A stretch of 33,075 nt of DNA from Ktedonobacteraceae bacterium (GCA_013695595.1 JACDAE010000756.1:1-33075); one strand, 5' to 3'; positions 1 to 7,672 are shown, counted from the stretch's first letter. Numbers and translations: made by a program. The notes: generated from the letters alone by a model not told the origin.

Positions 1-377
1 CCCTACAGTGATGGTGGTCCCGATGCGAAAATCTGAGTCACACCCAATAAGGGGGGAGGGGGAAAATATGTTTCTCTCAATTATTTGGGAAGAAACGGCG
101 TGAATATGCATCAAATAAACGTATTACCGCATATTCAGTAGGGATCCAGTTTGACCGCATGCGCGATTCATCGACCTGGGGGCGCACGGTCAATAAATGG
201 CGGATGCGGTCAAACCGCATCCTTACCGATATCGCACATTTCCTGATATCTGGAGTGTCTATTGGGGAATATGCGCATAAGTTGGAGTCAATATGGCCAG
301 CACAGGCCCCTACTCCAATTCCCAAAGATTCCCCTGGAAGGGCGGAGATTTGTAACGAATATAGGTGTTTACCCCTC
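1..377. other. Gene-free stretch with inverted repeats
   Basis: This is the stretch downstream of minE, which is transcribed toward it. Open frames cross it on both strands but have no ribosome site and resemble nothing I recognise, so I do not call genes. It contains a G-rich run (51-62), the inverted repeats annotated at 101-237, and a further GAATATGC-like copy near 265-275. I see no T-tract terminator for the min genes here. A decayed mobile element or a dispersed intergenic repeat is possible but not shown by one copy. Confidence 0.5.
101..237. repeat. Nested inverted-repeat cluster
   Basis: Three overlapping inverted repeats are visible. TGAATATGC (101-109) faces GCATATTCA (129-137). 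GTTTGACCGCAT (149-160) faces ATGCGGTCAAAC (204-215); continuing this pair outward, 21 of the first 26 positions match between the minus strand from 160 and the plus strand from 204. GGATGCGGT (202-210) and ACCGCATCC (214-222) form a tight hairpin with a 3-base loop. The larger pair encloses 43 bases. Such a layout could be a MITE-like or REP-like element or a folded RNA. No target-site duplication was identified. Confidence 0.6.
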
Positions 378-719
378 TTATTCTTCTGGGTTTTCTTCGA
401 CACGGATGCGGCCATGTACAACGTTGGATGTGGGCGTATATGCGGGAGGATCCCATTCAAATGTCACCTTCTGACGTCTAATGGGAACATCCGTTTGCAA
501 TTTATCTGATCCACCCTCGCGTGTCAGTAGCACCTGCATTTGCTGCTCATCGACCTCCAGGCGCTTCGAAATGACGGAGAGGACTTCCGCTCTAATCATC
601 TCAAGCACTTCCGGGTTCACTTTCAAACGATCGTGAACGAGTACTACTTTTAAGCGTTCTTTCGCCATCTCACCTGGCGTTGGCTTCTTACGACCAACCA
701 TAAACTCAAAAACACCCAT
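378..719 (-). CDS. minE: Cell division topological specificity factor MinE
   Basis: MinE stimulates the MinD ATPase and displaces MinC, restricting Z-ring formation to the proper site; it acts at the inner face of the membrane. The protein has 113 residues. Its first ~85 match the family: a MinD-contacting N-terminal segment with the run RLKVVLVHDR, then the topological specificity domain with EVLSVISKRLEVDEQQMQV. The remaining ~28 residues form a Pro/Val-rich tail beyond the usual ~88-residue E. coli length. The start is backed by AAGGGGG a few bases upstream. It lies 11 bases after minD on the same strand, so the two are co-transcribed. Confidence 0.93.
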   Translation of the reverse strand: MGVFEFMVGRKKPTPGEMAKERLKVVLVHDRLKVNPEVLEMIRAEVLSVISKRLEVDEQQMQVLLTREGGSDKLQTDVPIRRQKVTFEWDPPAYTPTSNVVHGRIRVEENPEE

Positions 720-730
720 TGCTTTCCCCC

Positions 731-1555
731 TTACGACGACTGAGAACGTACCCCTGCTGGGCCAATACCAACCATGCGTCGTAAACGTTCCAGGAGCGTG
801 GGAGAGTCTTCGACTTCATCGAGCGGAATCTCTTCGCCCAGAATGCGTTGCGCGGCATTCAGAAAAGCACGCCCGGCCCGCGACCGTTTATCATAGACAG
901 CTGGTTCGCCTCTATTGGTAGCAACAATAATCGCTTCATCTTCTGGAATAATACCGAGCAGATCGATACTCAACACTTCTAGCACATCCGCCACATCCAT
1001 CATATCCCCGCGCCGCACCATTTCTGGTCGCAAGCGATTGAGGATCAAGCGTGGCTCCGGCTTTCCTGCCGCCTCAACCAATCCGATAATTCTATCTGCA
1101 TCACGTACAGAGGCCATTTCGGGATTAGCGACGATTACGATCTCATCTGCACCTACAATGGCGTTACGAAATCCTTGCTCAATACCTGCGGGCGAGTCAA
1201 TCACCACAAAATCAAATTCCTGGCGCAGTTGCTGACAGAGTTGCTCCATTTGCACGCTATTTACGGCATTCTTATCCCGCGTCTGCGCCGCAGGTAACAA
1301 ATACATTTCTGGCAAACGCTTATCTTTGATCAATGCCTGGCGCAAACGACATTGTCCTTCAACGACATCAACGAGATCATAGACGATCCGATTCTCCAGA
1401 CCCAATACAGCATCCAGATTGCGCAGACCAATATCTGAGTCCACTACAGCTACCCTCTTCCCCTGCATGGCAAGGGCAGATCCAAGATTAGCTGTTGTTG
1501 TCGTCTTCCCAACCCCCCCTTTGCCTGATGTGATGGTGATTACCCGGCTGTCCAT
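731..1555 (-). CDS. minD: Septum site-determining ATPase MinD
   Basis: MinD is a ParA/MinD-family P-loop ATPase that binds the membrane as an ATP dimer, recruits MinC and is released by MinE. The deviant Walker A motif SGKGGVGKT lies at residues 10-18 with both signature lysines (K12, K17). The switch segment VVDSDIGLRNLD and the Walker B strand FVVIDSPAGIE follow. Near the C-terminus TLLERLRRMVGIG can form the amphipathic membrane-targeting helix typical of MinD. At 274 residues the length is normal. It is the first gene of a minDE pair; minC lies 338 bases upstream on the same strand. Confidence 0.96.
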   Translation of the reverse strand: MDSRVITITSGKGGVGKTTTTANLGSALAMQGKRVAVVDSDIGLRNLDAVLGLENRIVYDLVDVVEGQCRLRQALIKDKRLPEMYLLPAAQTRDKNAVNSVQMEQLCQQLRQEFDFVVIDSPAGIEQGFRNAIVGADEIVIVANPEMASVRDADRIIGLVEAAGKPEPRLILNRLRPEMVRRGDMMDVADVLEVLSIDLLGIIPEDEAIIVATNRGEPAVYDKRSRAGRAFLNAAQRILGEEIPLDEVEDSPTLLERLRRMVGIGPAGVRSQSS

Positions 1556-1609
1556 ACGCTACTCCCTACTGCTGCTTCCATTGATCTTTTTTGCTTACCT
1601 TATCTATAC

Positions 1610-1622
1610 TTCTATGATAGAA
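1610..1622. promoter_or_regulatory. Palindrome in minD leader
   Basis: TTCTATGATAGAA is a perfect palindrome around a central G, downstream of the candidate minDE promoter and upstream of the minD start. It could be an operator or a short mRNA hairpin. No other copy was noticed in the window. Confidence 0.3.
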
Positions 1623-1749
1623 AGCTTATCGATCCTGGATGCTTCTTTTGATCCATTTCAGGACACTGCAATTTAGGATACTACAATACATAAAATAAAA
1701 ACTGTTTCCAAAGATATCTCTTTGTCTCTTCACCATGGAACACCCAATC

Positions 1750-1776
1750 AGTATACCATGAAATCTTTCCATGCAA
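1750..1776 (-). promoter_or_regulatory. Candidate minDE promoter (extended -10)
   Basis: On the minus strand TTGCAT (1776-1771) is followed after 15 bases by TATACT (1755-1750), with TG one base before the hexamer, i.e. an extended -10. The spacing is short, so the extended -10 would carry recognition. It would give a leader of roughly 190 bases before minD. Confidence 0.4.
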
Positions 1777-1893
1777 AGTGTGTTCTCACCTCATGGTGTC
1801 AAAAGACTCTGGATGTTACTGACTCATATCTTTAGTATACGTATCGTATGCAATTTCTAGCAGTCTATTCCTTGCTGGTATGGGATAGCATTA

Positions 1894-2658
1894 CTATTTG
1901 CGTGGAGAACGCCCGCTCACCCACGTCTCGACAACAATCTGTTCTTGTTTGATGATAGCGACCTCTGGTCGTGGTTGCGCCGTAAATCCTTCCGGCGGAC
2001 GGGAGAGAAGATGGGCAATACGTACCTGAACCGGTGATAATTGAAGTGCGCATACCATCGCCTGTTCATTATCTGGATAGCCAGCATGGACCATCCCCCG
2101 TAAAACGCCCCAGACGATGATGTCGCCACCCGCCACAATCTCCGCACCTGGATTTACATCGCCTAATACTACAACGTTACTTTTATGATGAATCGCCTGC
2201 CCCGAACGTATGGTACGTCTCAAGAACAGTGTATCCTCGGACTCCCTCGGATCACGCTGGACCTGGAGTTCGCCTGGTTGATCCTGTGGCTCCTCTAATG
2301 GTAACGTAATTGTCCTTGCCTCTCTGATCACCTCTGTCACTTGCTCCTGTGACCTGATCGACATCTGATAATGCGCAAGAAGGCTCTCAAGTTGCACACG
2401 TTCATTTACACGCAAATTCCGCCGACTGGTATCTACCGTCAGGGCTGCACCACGAAAAAACGCTGGCGCTTCTGACAACCGATCTGCCAATGCGTTTAGT
2501 AGATCAACGAAAGGCGTCTCAGGCTCCAGGGTCAGGAGCAAACCACTACGTGTTCCTTTAATGGTAATATATCCTTGCACAGACCGTGTTTCCTCCCTTT
2601 CCAGCCTGCCTGACGGTGTTCGTGCCACCGACGTTTCTCTACCCGAGTTGTCCTCCAT
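1894..2658 (-). CDS. minC: Septum site-determining protein MinC
   Basis: MinC blocks FtsZ assembly away from the division site when recruited by MinD. An N-terminal FtsZ-inhibitory domain (about residues 25-105, starting VQGYITIKGTRSGLLLTL) is joined by a linker to the beta-helical MinC C-terminal domain (about 145-225), recognisable by NVVVLGDVNPGAEIVAGGD and the following GVLRGMVHAGYP. I start at the ATG at 2658 (254 residues) because GGGGAG lies 7 bases before it; a longer frame to 2745 has no such site. The last ~25 residues include a C-terminal extension beyond the usual domain. It lies upstream of minDE on the same strand. Confidence 0.93.
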   Translation of the reverse strand: MEDNSGRETSVARTPSGRLEREETRSVQGYITIKGTRSGLLLTLEPETPFVDLLNALADRLSEAPAFFRGAALTVDTSRRNLRVNERVQLESLLAHYQMSIRSQEQVTEVIREARTITLPLEEPQDQPGELQVQRDPRESEDTLFLRRTIRSGQAIHHKSNVVVLGDVNPGAEIVAGGDIIVWGVLRGMVHAGYPDNEQAMVCALQLSPVQVRIAHLLSRPPEGFTAQPRPEVAIIKQEQIVVETWVSGRSPRK

Positions 2659-2757
2659 ACACAAACTCCCCATTCGTTCTGGAAGCAGGATGTAGAAAAC
2701 GATACTTTGTAGCTTCAAACGCAATGTATATGCGTACATATACACCTCAATACCTAC

Positions 2758-2786
2758 AGTATAAGCATGAAACTATCAAAACGCAA
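2758..2786 (-). promoter_or_regulatory. Candidate minC promoter
   Basis: On the minus strand TTGCGT (2786-2781), 17 bases, TATACT (2763-2758). A second TTGCGTTTGA copy lies nearer the gene (about 2714-2723), forming a direct repeat with the -35 region that could be a regulator site. Confidence 0.5.
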
Positions 2787-2837
2787 TAGGATAGGAACCT
2801 CTATAGCCTGATTGGAATATATGCACCAATGGTGAGC

Positions 2838-2866
2838 TTGCTGATCTTTCCATAACGTACCATAAT
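2838..2866 (+). promoter_or_regulatory. Candidate epimerase promoter
   Basis: TTGCTG (2838-2843), 17 bases, CATAAT (2861-2866; five of six consensus positions). It would start transcription near 2873 and give a leader of about 65 bases. Confidence 0.4.
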
Positions 2867-2894
2867 AACAGAGGCTATTACAGAAATTACAATG

Positions 2895-2941
2895 AAAAGG
2901 AGGCTATGCTCAGCCGTTAAGACTGAGCGCTACACCATATG
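2895..2941 (+). promoter_or_regulatory. Leader with distant strong SD and hairpin
   Basis: AAAAGGAGG (2895-2903) is a near-perfect ribosome site but lies 35 bases before the only plausible epimerase start (2939). Between them GCTCAG (2908-2913) pairs with CTGAGC (2923-2928) around a 9-base loop. Folding this hairpin leaves only about 14 unpaired bases between SD and ATG. An ATG at 2906, only two bases after the SD, opens a four-codon frame (M-L-S-R, stop at 2918-2920). An in-frame stop at 2924 rules out an earlier epimerase start. Confidence 0.5.
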
Positions 2942-3748
2942 AACTTTCCTACCACACGTGAGCATGTACTCACATACGGTAACACAACGATAGGCGTGAT
3001 CCCCGAGATATGCCTGGTCTCACACTTTCAGGTCGGTCCCTGGGAGGTCCTTTATCGGCCATCTCAAACGGGTAACGTGAAACGTTGGGGCCTGCCGCTC
3101 ATGATCCCTAACTTTTCGCGGCTTAAAGATGGCATCTTTCAAGACAAAGGAACAACGCTGCCCATCCACGGTTTCGGTCGTACTATGCCCTGGACCGTTA
3201 TAGAACAGACCGCGGCGAGCATCACTATTCAATTAGCCAGTAGCGATGCTACACGCCCCCATTATCCTTATGAGTTTACCTTTACGGCCCAGATAACTGC
3301 TGGTGAAGGGACGCTCACTTATCTCTTGACGATGGAGAATGGCAGCGCTGAAGTTATGCCCATCGCTCCTGGCTTCCATCCCTACTTCACAGTCGAGCAA
3401 GCTGTCAAGTCACGTATTGAAACCGATGGCCCTCCTGGCTTCGCTGTTTCAGCATTTCAATGGGATACTCAGCCACCGGACAATCCCTATCCATTCCCTC
3501 ATTCTGTAACCGTCCAGATTCCTGGCCGTGGTATGCTCACGATTGCAGAACTTCCAGATAATGGCAATTATTCTCTTTCAACCATACAAGTCTGGTCGGA
3601 AGCAGTGACCGCGCCCGATCATGACTTTATCTGTTTTGAACCCGTTGTTACTGCTGAAGATGGCCTCAATCGTCCAGCCGATCGTCTAAATATTCCACCA
3701 CATGGTTCACATCAGATCATCCTGCAATTCAGAGCACAAAACAGGTAA
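2939..3748 (+). CDS. Aldose 1-epimerase family protein
   Basis: The protein belongs to the galactose mutarotase-like beta-sandwich superfamily, which interconverts alpha and beta anomers of aldoses or hexose-6-phosphates in the cytoplasm. Family marks are the early NFSRLKDG segment followed by the HGFGR motif (near residue 77), the second conserved histidine in PGFHPYF (about residue 145), and a late acidic residue in FICFEPV that would be the catalytic glutamate. The length, 269 residues, is close to the glucose-6-phosphate 1-epimerase type, but I cannot name the substrate. It is a single gene between the divergent minC and the ftsH promoter. Translation initiation looks unusual (see the leader). 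Confidence 0.82.
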   Translation: MNFPTTREHVLTYGNTTIGVIPEICLVSHFQVGPWEVLYRPSQTGNVKRWGLPLMIPNFSRLKDGIFQDKGTTLPIHGFGRTMPWTVIEQTAASITIQLASSDATRPHYPYEFTFTAQITAGEGTLTYLLTMENGSAEVMPIAPGFHPYFTVEQAVKSRIETDGPPGFAVSAFQWDTQPPDNPYPFPHSVTVQIPGRGMLTIAELPDNGNYSLSTIQVWSEAVTAPDHDFICFEPVVTAEDGLNRPADRLNIPPHGSHQIILQFRAQNR

Positions 3749-3768
3749 AAAACAATAATGCAAGCACA

Positions 3769-3809
3769 GAGAGGATGCATTTACGAGGCTCTGGCGAATG
3801 CATCCTCTC
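3769..3809 (+). terminator. Perfect 13-bp hairpin after epimerase
   Basis: GAGAGGATGCATT (3769-3781) is the exact reverse complement of AATGCATCCTCTC (3797-3809), with a 15-base loop. It begins 20 bases after the stop codon. There is no immediate T-tract (the first T-run is about ten bases on), so it is either a weak intrinsic terminator or an mRNA 3'-end stabiliser. Confidence 0.5.
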
Positions 3810-3941
3810 CATGTAGGGTTTTATTCAACATTTTCCTCTCCGCAACGTATAGAACAGCAGAGAGTATTTCGTCCCGCTCCTGTGAGATGAGCGTTTGCCC
3901 TCTTTGTTGCCAGACGTGCCGCATAGCGAGAAATTTCAAGA

Positions 3942-3979
3942 GATGACACTTGCTTACTTATAGAATCATGAGTGTCATC
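3942..3979. repeat. Inverted repeat upstream of ftsH
   Basis: GATGACACT (3942-3950) and AGTGTCATC (3971-3979) are perfect 9-bp arms around a 20-base loop. No T-tract follows on either strand. It lies just upstream of the candidate ftsH promoter and could be a regulator site or hairpin. Confidence 0.4.
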
Positions 3980-4011
3980 CTACAAAGAATACTGAGAAAA
4001 CTACCCTATGC

Positions 4012-4040
4012 GTGCATTTCCAACATCGGTAAGATATAAT
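4012..4040 (+). promoter_or_regulatory. Candidate ftsH promoter
   Basis: A consensus -10 TATAAT (4035-4040) lies 17 bases after a poor -35 GTGCAT (4012-4017). Transcription would start near 4047, about 100 bases before the chosen start codon. Confidence 0.45.
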
Positions 4041-4147
4041 AAGTATGTTGCCTCCCTATAGTCTATGCGATGGGATGGCTCTATCTTCCCAGCGTACATG
4101 TGTCGTGGGATGAAGCAGATCGAAGGCCCAGAAAGCAGGTACTTCAC

Positions 4148-6178
4148 ATGAGTAAACAGCCGGAAAATAGATACTGGCTACAAAATAATAATGAGAGGCA
4201 GCAACCGCGCCAGGGACCATCAGGGCGACCAAATGGGCAGACACCACAAACCCGTCCATCAAATAACCTGAACCGCTGGCTTATGCTCGTGGTTGGTATC
4301 CTTCTCGTTGTGTATATTGTAAACTGGTTTAATAGTACGAGCCAGAGCAACAGTACTCCGCAACGTGTAGAACTCACCTACACACAATTTTATAATCAGA
4401 TCGCGACAAAAAATGTTAAAACTGCAACCATTCTAGGGCAGACAGACATCACTGGAACGCTGGATAATGCGGTAAGTGGTCAGACGCAATACCATGTCTA
4501 CCAGTTACCAAATGGTGATCCCGATCTGGCTTCAAAGCTTAACGCCGCTGGAGCGGTGGTCTATGTACAGCCACCAGCCGATAATTCGTTCTGGCTGACC
4601 CTCCTGCTCGATTTTCTGCCCTGGCTTTTCTTGATTGGTGCAATCTTTTTCTTCAGCCGGCGCGCAACGCAGGGACAACAGGGTATCTTTAGCTTCGGAA
4701 AGAGCCGGGCAAAGCTAATTCTGGAAGACCGCCCAAGCACGACGTTTGCGGACGTTGCGGGTGTAGATGAATCAAAGTATGAGTTGCAAGAGGTCGTTGA
4801 GTTCCTGAAAACGCCTCAGAAGTTTCAGCGCCTGGGAGGCAAAATTCCACGTGGTGTTCTGCTTGTAGGCCCTCCGGGTACAGGTAAAACTCTGCTGGCT
4901 CGTGCAGTCGCTGGCGAGGCTGGCGTTCCGTTCTTCTCAATGTCCGGCTCTGAGTTTGTCGAAGTTCTGGTTGGTGTAGGAGCCAGTCGCGTGCGTGATC
5001 TGTTTGATCAGGCGAAGAAAACTTCACCGAGCATTATCTTTATCGATGAAATTGATGCCGTAGGTCGCCAACGTGGCTCCAGCATCAACACAAACGATGA
5101 GCGTGAGCAGACACTGAACCAGTTGCTGGTGGAAATGGATGGTTTTGATAATCGTCAAGCAGTCGTGGTTATCGCTGCGACGAACCGTCCCGATGGCCTG
5201 GACCAGGCTCTCCTGCGTCCTGGTCGTTTCGATCGCCGTGTGACCGTTGATCGGCCCGATTGGAACGGACGCCTTGCGATCCTTAAAATCCATTCGCGCA
5301 ATGTTCCTCTATCATCTGATATCGATCTGACAAAAGTGGCACGGAGCACGACTGGTATGGTAGGTGCGGATCTGGCGAATCTGGTCAATGAGGCCGCTCT
5401 CCTGGCGGCAAAACGGAACCAGGATGCCGTGACACAGCCAAACTTTGAAGAGGCACTGGACAAGATTCTGCTTGGTGCCGAACGTCCATTAGTGCTGAGT
5501 GATGAGGATCTCACGGTCACCGCTTATCATGAAGGTGGACACGCCCTGGCAGGACTGATCTCTGAAGGCGCTGATCCTGTAACGAAGGTTACGATTGTAC
5601 CTCGCGGACAGGCTCTCGGCGTTACAATGTCGACACCGCTTGATGATCGCTATAACTATTCGAAAGAATACCTGATGGTGCAGATTGTGACCGCGCTTGG
5701 AGGTCGTGCTGCTGAACAGGTTGTGTTTGGCAAGGTGACGACGGGTGCGGAAAACGACCTGCAACGCGTGACCGCGATCGCTCGCCAGATGGTATCCCGC
5801 TGGGGCATGAGTGAACGCCTGGGTACGATCTCGTTTAGCGAACGCCAGAGTCCATTCTCAGGTGGCGGTGATACAGGCGCACCTTCAAATTATAGTGAAG
5901 AGACAGCCGAGTTGATTGATGAGGAAGTTGATCGTATTGTGCGCTCCTCTTATGCAAAAACGGTTGATTTGTTGACCACATACCGGCCAACCCTCGATCG
6001 TATCGCGCAAGAATTGCGTCGCAAGGAAACAATCGACTCTAAACAATTACTGAGCATCATGGAGGAGACGGCGGCACCAATCTCATCTACACAGTTCTCG
6101 CCGGATCCTATTCAACCAAATGTTATCCTGGCACCAACACCACCGGCTATACAGCCTGGCACGACTGAAACTCAGTAG
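4148..6178 (+). CDS. ftsH: ATP-dependent zinc metalloprotease FtsH
   Basis: FtsH is a membrane-anchored AAA+ hexamer that extracts and degrades misfolded membrane and short-lived cytoplasmic proteins. The order is a Gln/Asn/Pro-rich cytoplasmic N-terminus (1-38), membrane segment 1 (about 42-62), an extracytoplasmic domain, membrane segment 2 (about 147-170), an AAA domain with Walker A GPPGTGKT (241-248) and Walker [10 protein letters not shown] (about 298-306), and an M41 peptidase domain. The zinc motif is HEGGH (461-465), a Gly where most relatives have Ala, with a further Asp ligand in TGAENDL. I start at 4148 (676 residues) because AGCAGGT precedes it; a frame from 4070 lacks a site. 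The Pro-rich tail is typical. Confidence 0.96.
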   Translation: MSKQPENRYWLQNNNERQQPRQGPSGRPNGQTPQTRPSNNLNRWLMLVVGILLVVYIVNWFNSTSQSNSTPQRVELTYTQFYNQIATKNVKTATILGQTDITGTLDNAVSGQTQYHVYQLPNGDPDLASKLNAAGAVVYVQPPADNSFWLTLLLDFLPWLFLIGAIFFFSRRATQGQQGIFSFGKSRAKLILEDRPSTTFADVAGVDESKYELQEVVEFLKTPQKFQRLGGKIPRGVLLVGPPGTGKTLLARAVAGEAGVPFFSMSGSEFVEVLVGVGASRVRDLFDQAKKTSPSIIFIDEIDAVGRQRGSSINTNDEREQTLNQLLVEMDGFDNRQAVVVIAATNRPDGLDQALLRPGRFDRRVTVDRPDWNGRLAILKIHSRNVPLSSDIDLTKVARSTTGMVGADLANLVNEAALLAAKRNQDAVTQPNFEEALDKILLGAERPLVLSDEDLTVTAYHEGGHALAGLISEGADPVTKVTIVPRGQALGVTMSTPLDDRYNYSKEYLMVQIVTALGGRAAEQVVFGKVTTGAENDLQRVTAIARQMVSRWGMSERLGTISFSERQSPFSGGGDTGAPSNYSEETAELIDEEVDRIVRSSYAKTVDLLTTYRPTLDRIAQELRRKETIDSKQLLSIMEETAAPISSTQFSPDPIQPNVILAPTPPAIQPGTTETQ

Positions 6179-6186
6179 TACAGCAT

Positions 6187-6220
6187 CGCATAGGGGCATC
6201 GTTTTGATAACCCCTATGCG
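6187..6220. terminator. Convergent hairpin between ftsH and thioesterase
   Basis: CGCATAGGGG (6187-6196) and CCCCTATGCG (6211-6220) form a perfect 10-bp stem with a 14-base loop. It lies 8 bases after the ftsH stop and covers the stop codon of the opposing gene. Neither side has a T-tract. Confidence 0.5.
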
Positions 6221-6699
6221 GTTCCCGTATTTTCCAAAAAAGTGCGCATACCTGGGTAGTCCTTCATGACCGTATCAACCATTTCTTCTGTTAACATCAT
6301 AAATGTCCCCTGCGCCTCTGCCAGAATAATGGTTTCATCATCGGCAAGCGTCAATACACCTTGTGCCTGGAGCATACGATTTCGCACGATGCCAGGAGTT
6401 GCACGAACGCGCAGAAGCGGTCCATAGGGCACGTTACGCCGATATCGTACTTCCAGGCGTCCCGTCATACTCCATGCAGGATGCTCAGTGAGCAAAGATG
6501 TTCGGTTCAATGCTTCATCCAGGACAGCAGCAACAATACCACCATGGATAATCCCCGGAAACCCCTGATGCTCTTCATGCGGTTGAAAGTCTGAAACAAC
6601 CGTCCCTTTATCCTGACGGAAGACCATGTGTAGCCCATAGGGGTTACGTAAACCACAGGCAAAACAAAGCTGATAATCTGTAGTATCGTTCAATTCCAT
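6214..6699 (-). CDS. PaaI/THEM4-like hot-dog thioesterase
   Basis: This 161-residue protein has the single hot-dog domain of acyl-CoA thioesterases that cleave acyl- or aryl-CoA to free acid and CoA. The N-terminus carries a C12-x-x-C15 pair (CFACG) found in a bacterial subgroup. The catalytic helix region has H52-G-G and D61-E (IIHGGIVAAVLDEA), and the C-terminal strands (ILAEAQGTFMM) fit. It stands alone, convergent with ftsH, with no operon partner to suggest the substrate. The distant fad operon makes an acyl-CoA substrate plausible but this is inference. Confidence 0.85.
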   Translation of the reverse strand: MELNDTTDYQLCFACGLRNPYGLHMVFRQDKGTVVSDFQPHEEHQGFPGIIHGGIVAAVLDEALNRTSLLTEHPAWSMTGRLEVRYRRNVPYGPLLRVRATPGIVRNRMLQAQGVLTLADDETIILAEAQGTFMMLTEEMVDTVMKDYPGMRTFLENTGTA

Positions 6700-6829
6700 T
6701 GTTTTTTACACAACTCTCTCTACTCAAAATTATTGCTAAAAGTCTATCACATGGGAATGAGAAGCGGCAAAAAATACGAGTCCAGGGCTATGTACCCTTT
6801 GCTCCACTCTCAACCGTATTACTATTTAG

Positions 6830-6838
6830 TGATATAAT
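6830..6838 (+). promoter_or_regulatory. Extended -10 promoter for coiled-coil gene
   Basis: TGATATAAT (6830-6838) is an extended -10 with a consensus hexamer (TATAAT 6833-6838). No good -35 is found 17 bases upstream. The leader of about 125 bases contains short palindromes, such as CGCA-TTG-TGCG near 6868 and ATGTC/GACAT near 6924-6939. Confidence 0.5.
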
Positions 6839-6968
6839 ATACCCCCAAGAGGCTACGTAAAACAGCGCATTGTGCGTTTTGCATCAGCGCACCTATCTTT
6901 TAGCGTTAGCGCAAACCGTAATGATGTCGACGTAGACATACTTAATTAGCGAATGCGAGGAAAACATT

Positions 6969-7550
6969 ATGACAAAAACAGCAACCATCGAGCCTGAAGC
7001 ATCACAAAAGGATGAAACAAGGCAACAGCGTAAGAAGCAAGCAAGAAAAGAAGCAAAAACTATGCTCAAGATAGAGCGTGCAAAAAAAGATGTCAAAAAA
7101 GCCCAAAAGAAAATGACCCGCGCACAATCTACCTTTGATGAGAGCCAGGCGCATTTGCACGATCTTGAAGAGAAATTACAGCAAATCCGTTCGCCTCAGG
7201 AACCTGCGGTCGAGGAGACACCAACCTACCAGGCTCCATCAGAAGAGTTACCAGAACTTCAACCAGAAGATTTTAAGACGCAAGAAGCGGTCGATGAAGC
7301 GTATCAAGAGCCATTGCTTCTTGAAAATACCTCTTCTGAAGAGCAGCCTCTTACAGAAAGCGATACAAGTGTATCAACAGACCCTGAATTAACGACTCCT
7401 TCTACAGAGGCTAGCATAGAGACGGATACGACAACAAGCGAGACCACTTCTTCATCAGACGAGTATCAGAGTCCTGAAGATGCGTCCGTTTCAGGCACAC
7501 ACGGCTACAGCACCTGGCAGGAAGAGCATTCTCAGGCAGAAAATCAATAA
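6969..7550 (+). CDS. Lys/Glu-rich coiled-coil protein, function unknown
   Basis: I do not recognise a family. The 193-residue product has two halves of opposite charge. Residues ~13-72 are rich in Lys, Arg, Gln and Ala with heptad-like spacing (KKQARKEAKTMLKIERAKK) and should form a long basic coiled coil. Residues ~73-193 are rich in Glu, Ser, Thr and Pro and look disordered. There is no signal peptide or membrane segment. GAGGAAAACATT before the ATG is a good ribosome site and an extended -10 promoter lies upstream, so it is a real gene. A nucleic-acid-binding or scaffold role is possible but unsupported. Confidence 0.75.
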   Translation: MTKTATIEPEASQKDETRQQRKKQARKEAKTMLKIERAKKDVKKAQKKMTRAQSTFDESQAHLHDLEEKLQQIRSPQEPAVEETPTYQAPSEELPELQPEDFKTQEAVDEAYQEPLLLENTSSEEQPLTESDTSVSTDPELTTPSTEASIETDTTTSETTSSSDEYQSPEDASVSGTHGYSTWQEEHSQAENQ

Positions 7551-7608
7551 GCATCGACAGTTTGTGAATCGATACGACGATTTTTCAGGATTGATTTTGC
7601 GTAACAAA

Positions 7609-7650
7609 AATACGTATTCATAGGAACATACATTTTTATGAATACGTATT
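7609..7650 (-). terminator. Perfect 14-bp hairpin between convergent genes
   Basis: AATACGTATTCATA (7609-7622) is exactly complementary to TATGAATACGTATT (7637-7650), loop 14 bases. Read on the minus strand the stem runs into TTTGTT, so it best fits a terminator for the PAP2 gene; the plus strand has only a poor T-run (GTGATTTT). It probably serves both converging transcripts. Confidence 0.65.
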
Positions 7651-7672
7651 GTGATTTTAGACCACCTGAAAG

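Larger units (their letters stand above)
1556..1893 (-). other. minC-minD intergenic region (338 bases)
   Basis: No gene is seen here. It holds a candidate minDE promoter (1750-1776), a perfect 13-bp palindrome TTCTATGATAGAA (1610-1622) about 55 bases before the minD start, and a loose CACCATG/CATGGTG inverted pair flanking the promoter (about 1732 and 1793). No clear terminator follows minC, so read-through from minC into minDE remains possible. Confidence 0.5.
3749..4147. other. Epimerase-ftsH intergenic region (399 bases)
   Basis: No gene is supported; a 62-codon frame at 3758-3946 runs through a hairpin and has no ribosome site. The region holds the hairpin at 3769-3809, a second inverted repeat at 3942-3979 and the candidate ftsH promoter at 4012-4040. 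Confidence 0.5.

Noticed and set aside
51-62. G-run as a possible G-quadruplex
   Set aside because: Only two long G-tracts separated by one A; four tracts are needed for a simple intramolecular quadruplex.
77-509. Overlapping open frames on both strands near the left edge
   Set aside because: They overlap the minE 3' end and the inverted repeats, have no ribosome site and no recognisable domain; the openness follows from the repeats.
3758-3946. 62-codon frame after the epimerase
   Set aside because: Runs straight through the gene-end hairpin and lacks a ribosome site.
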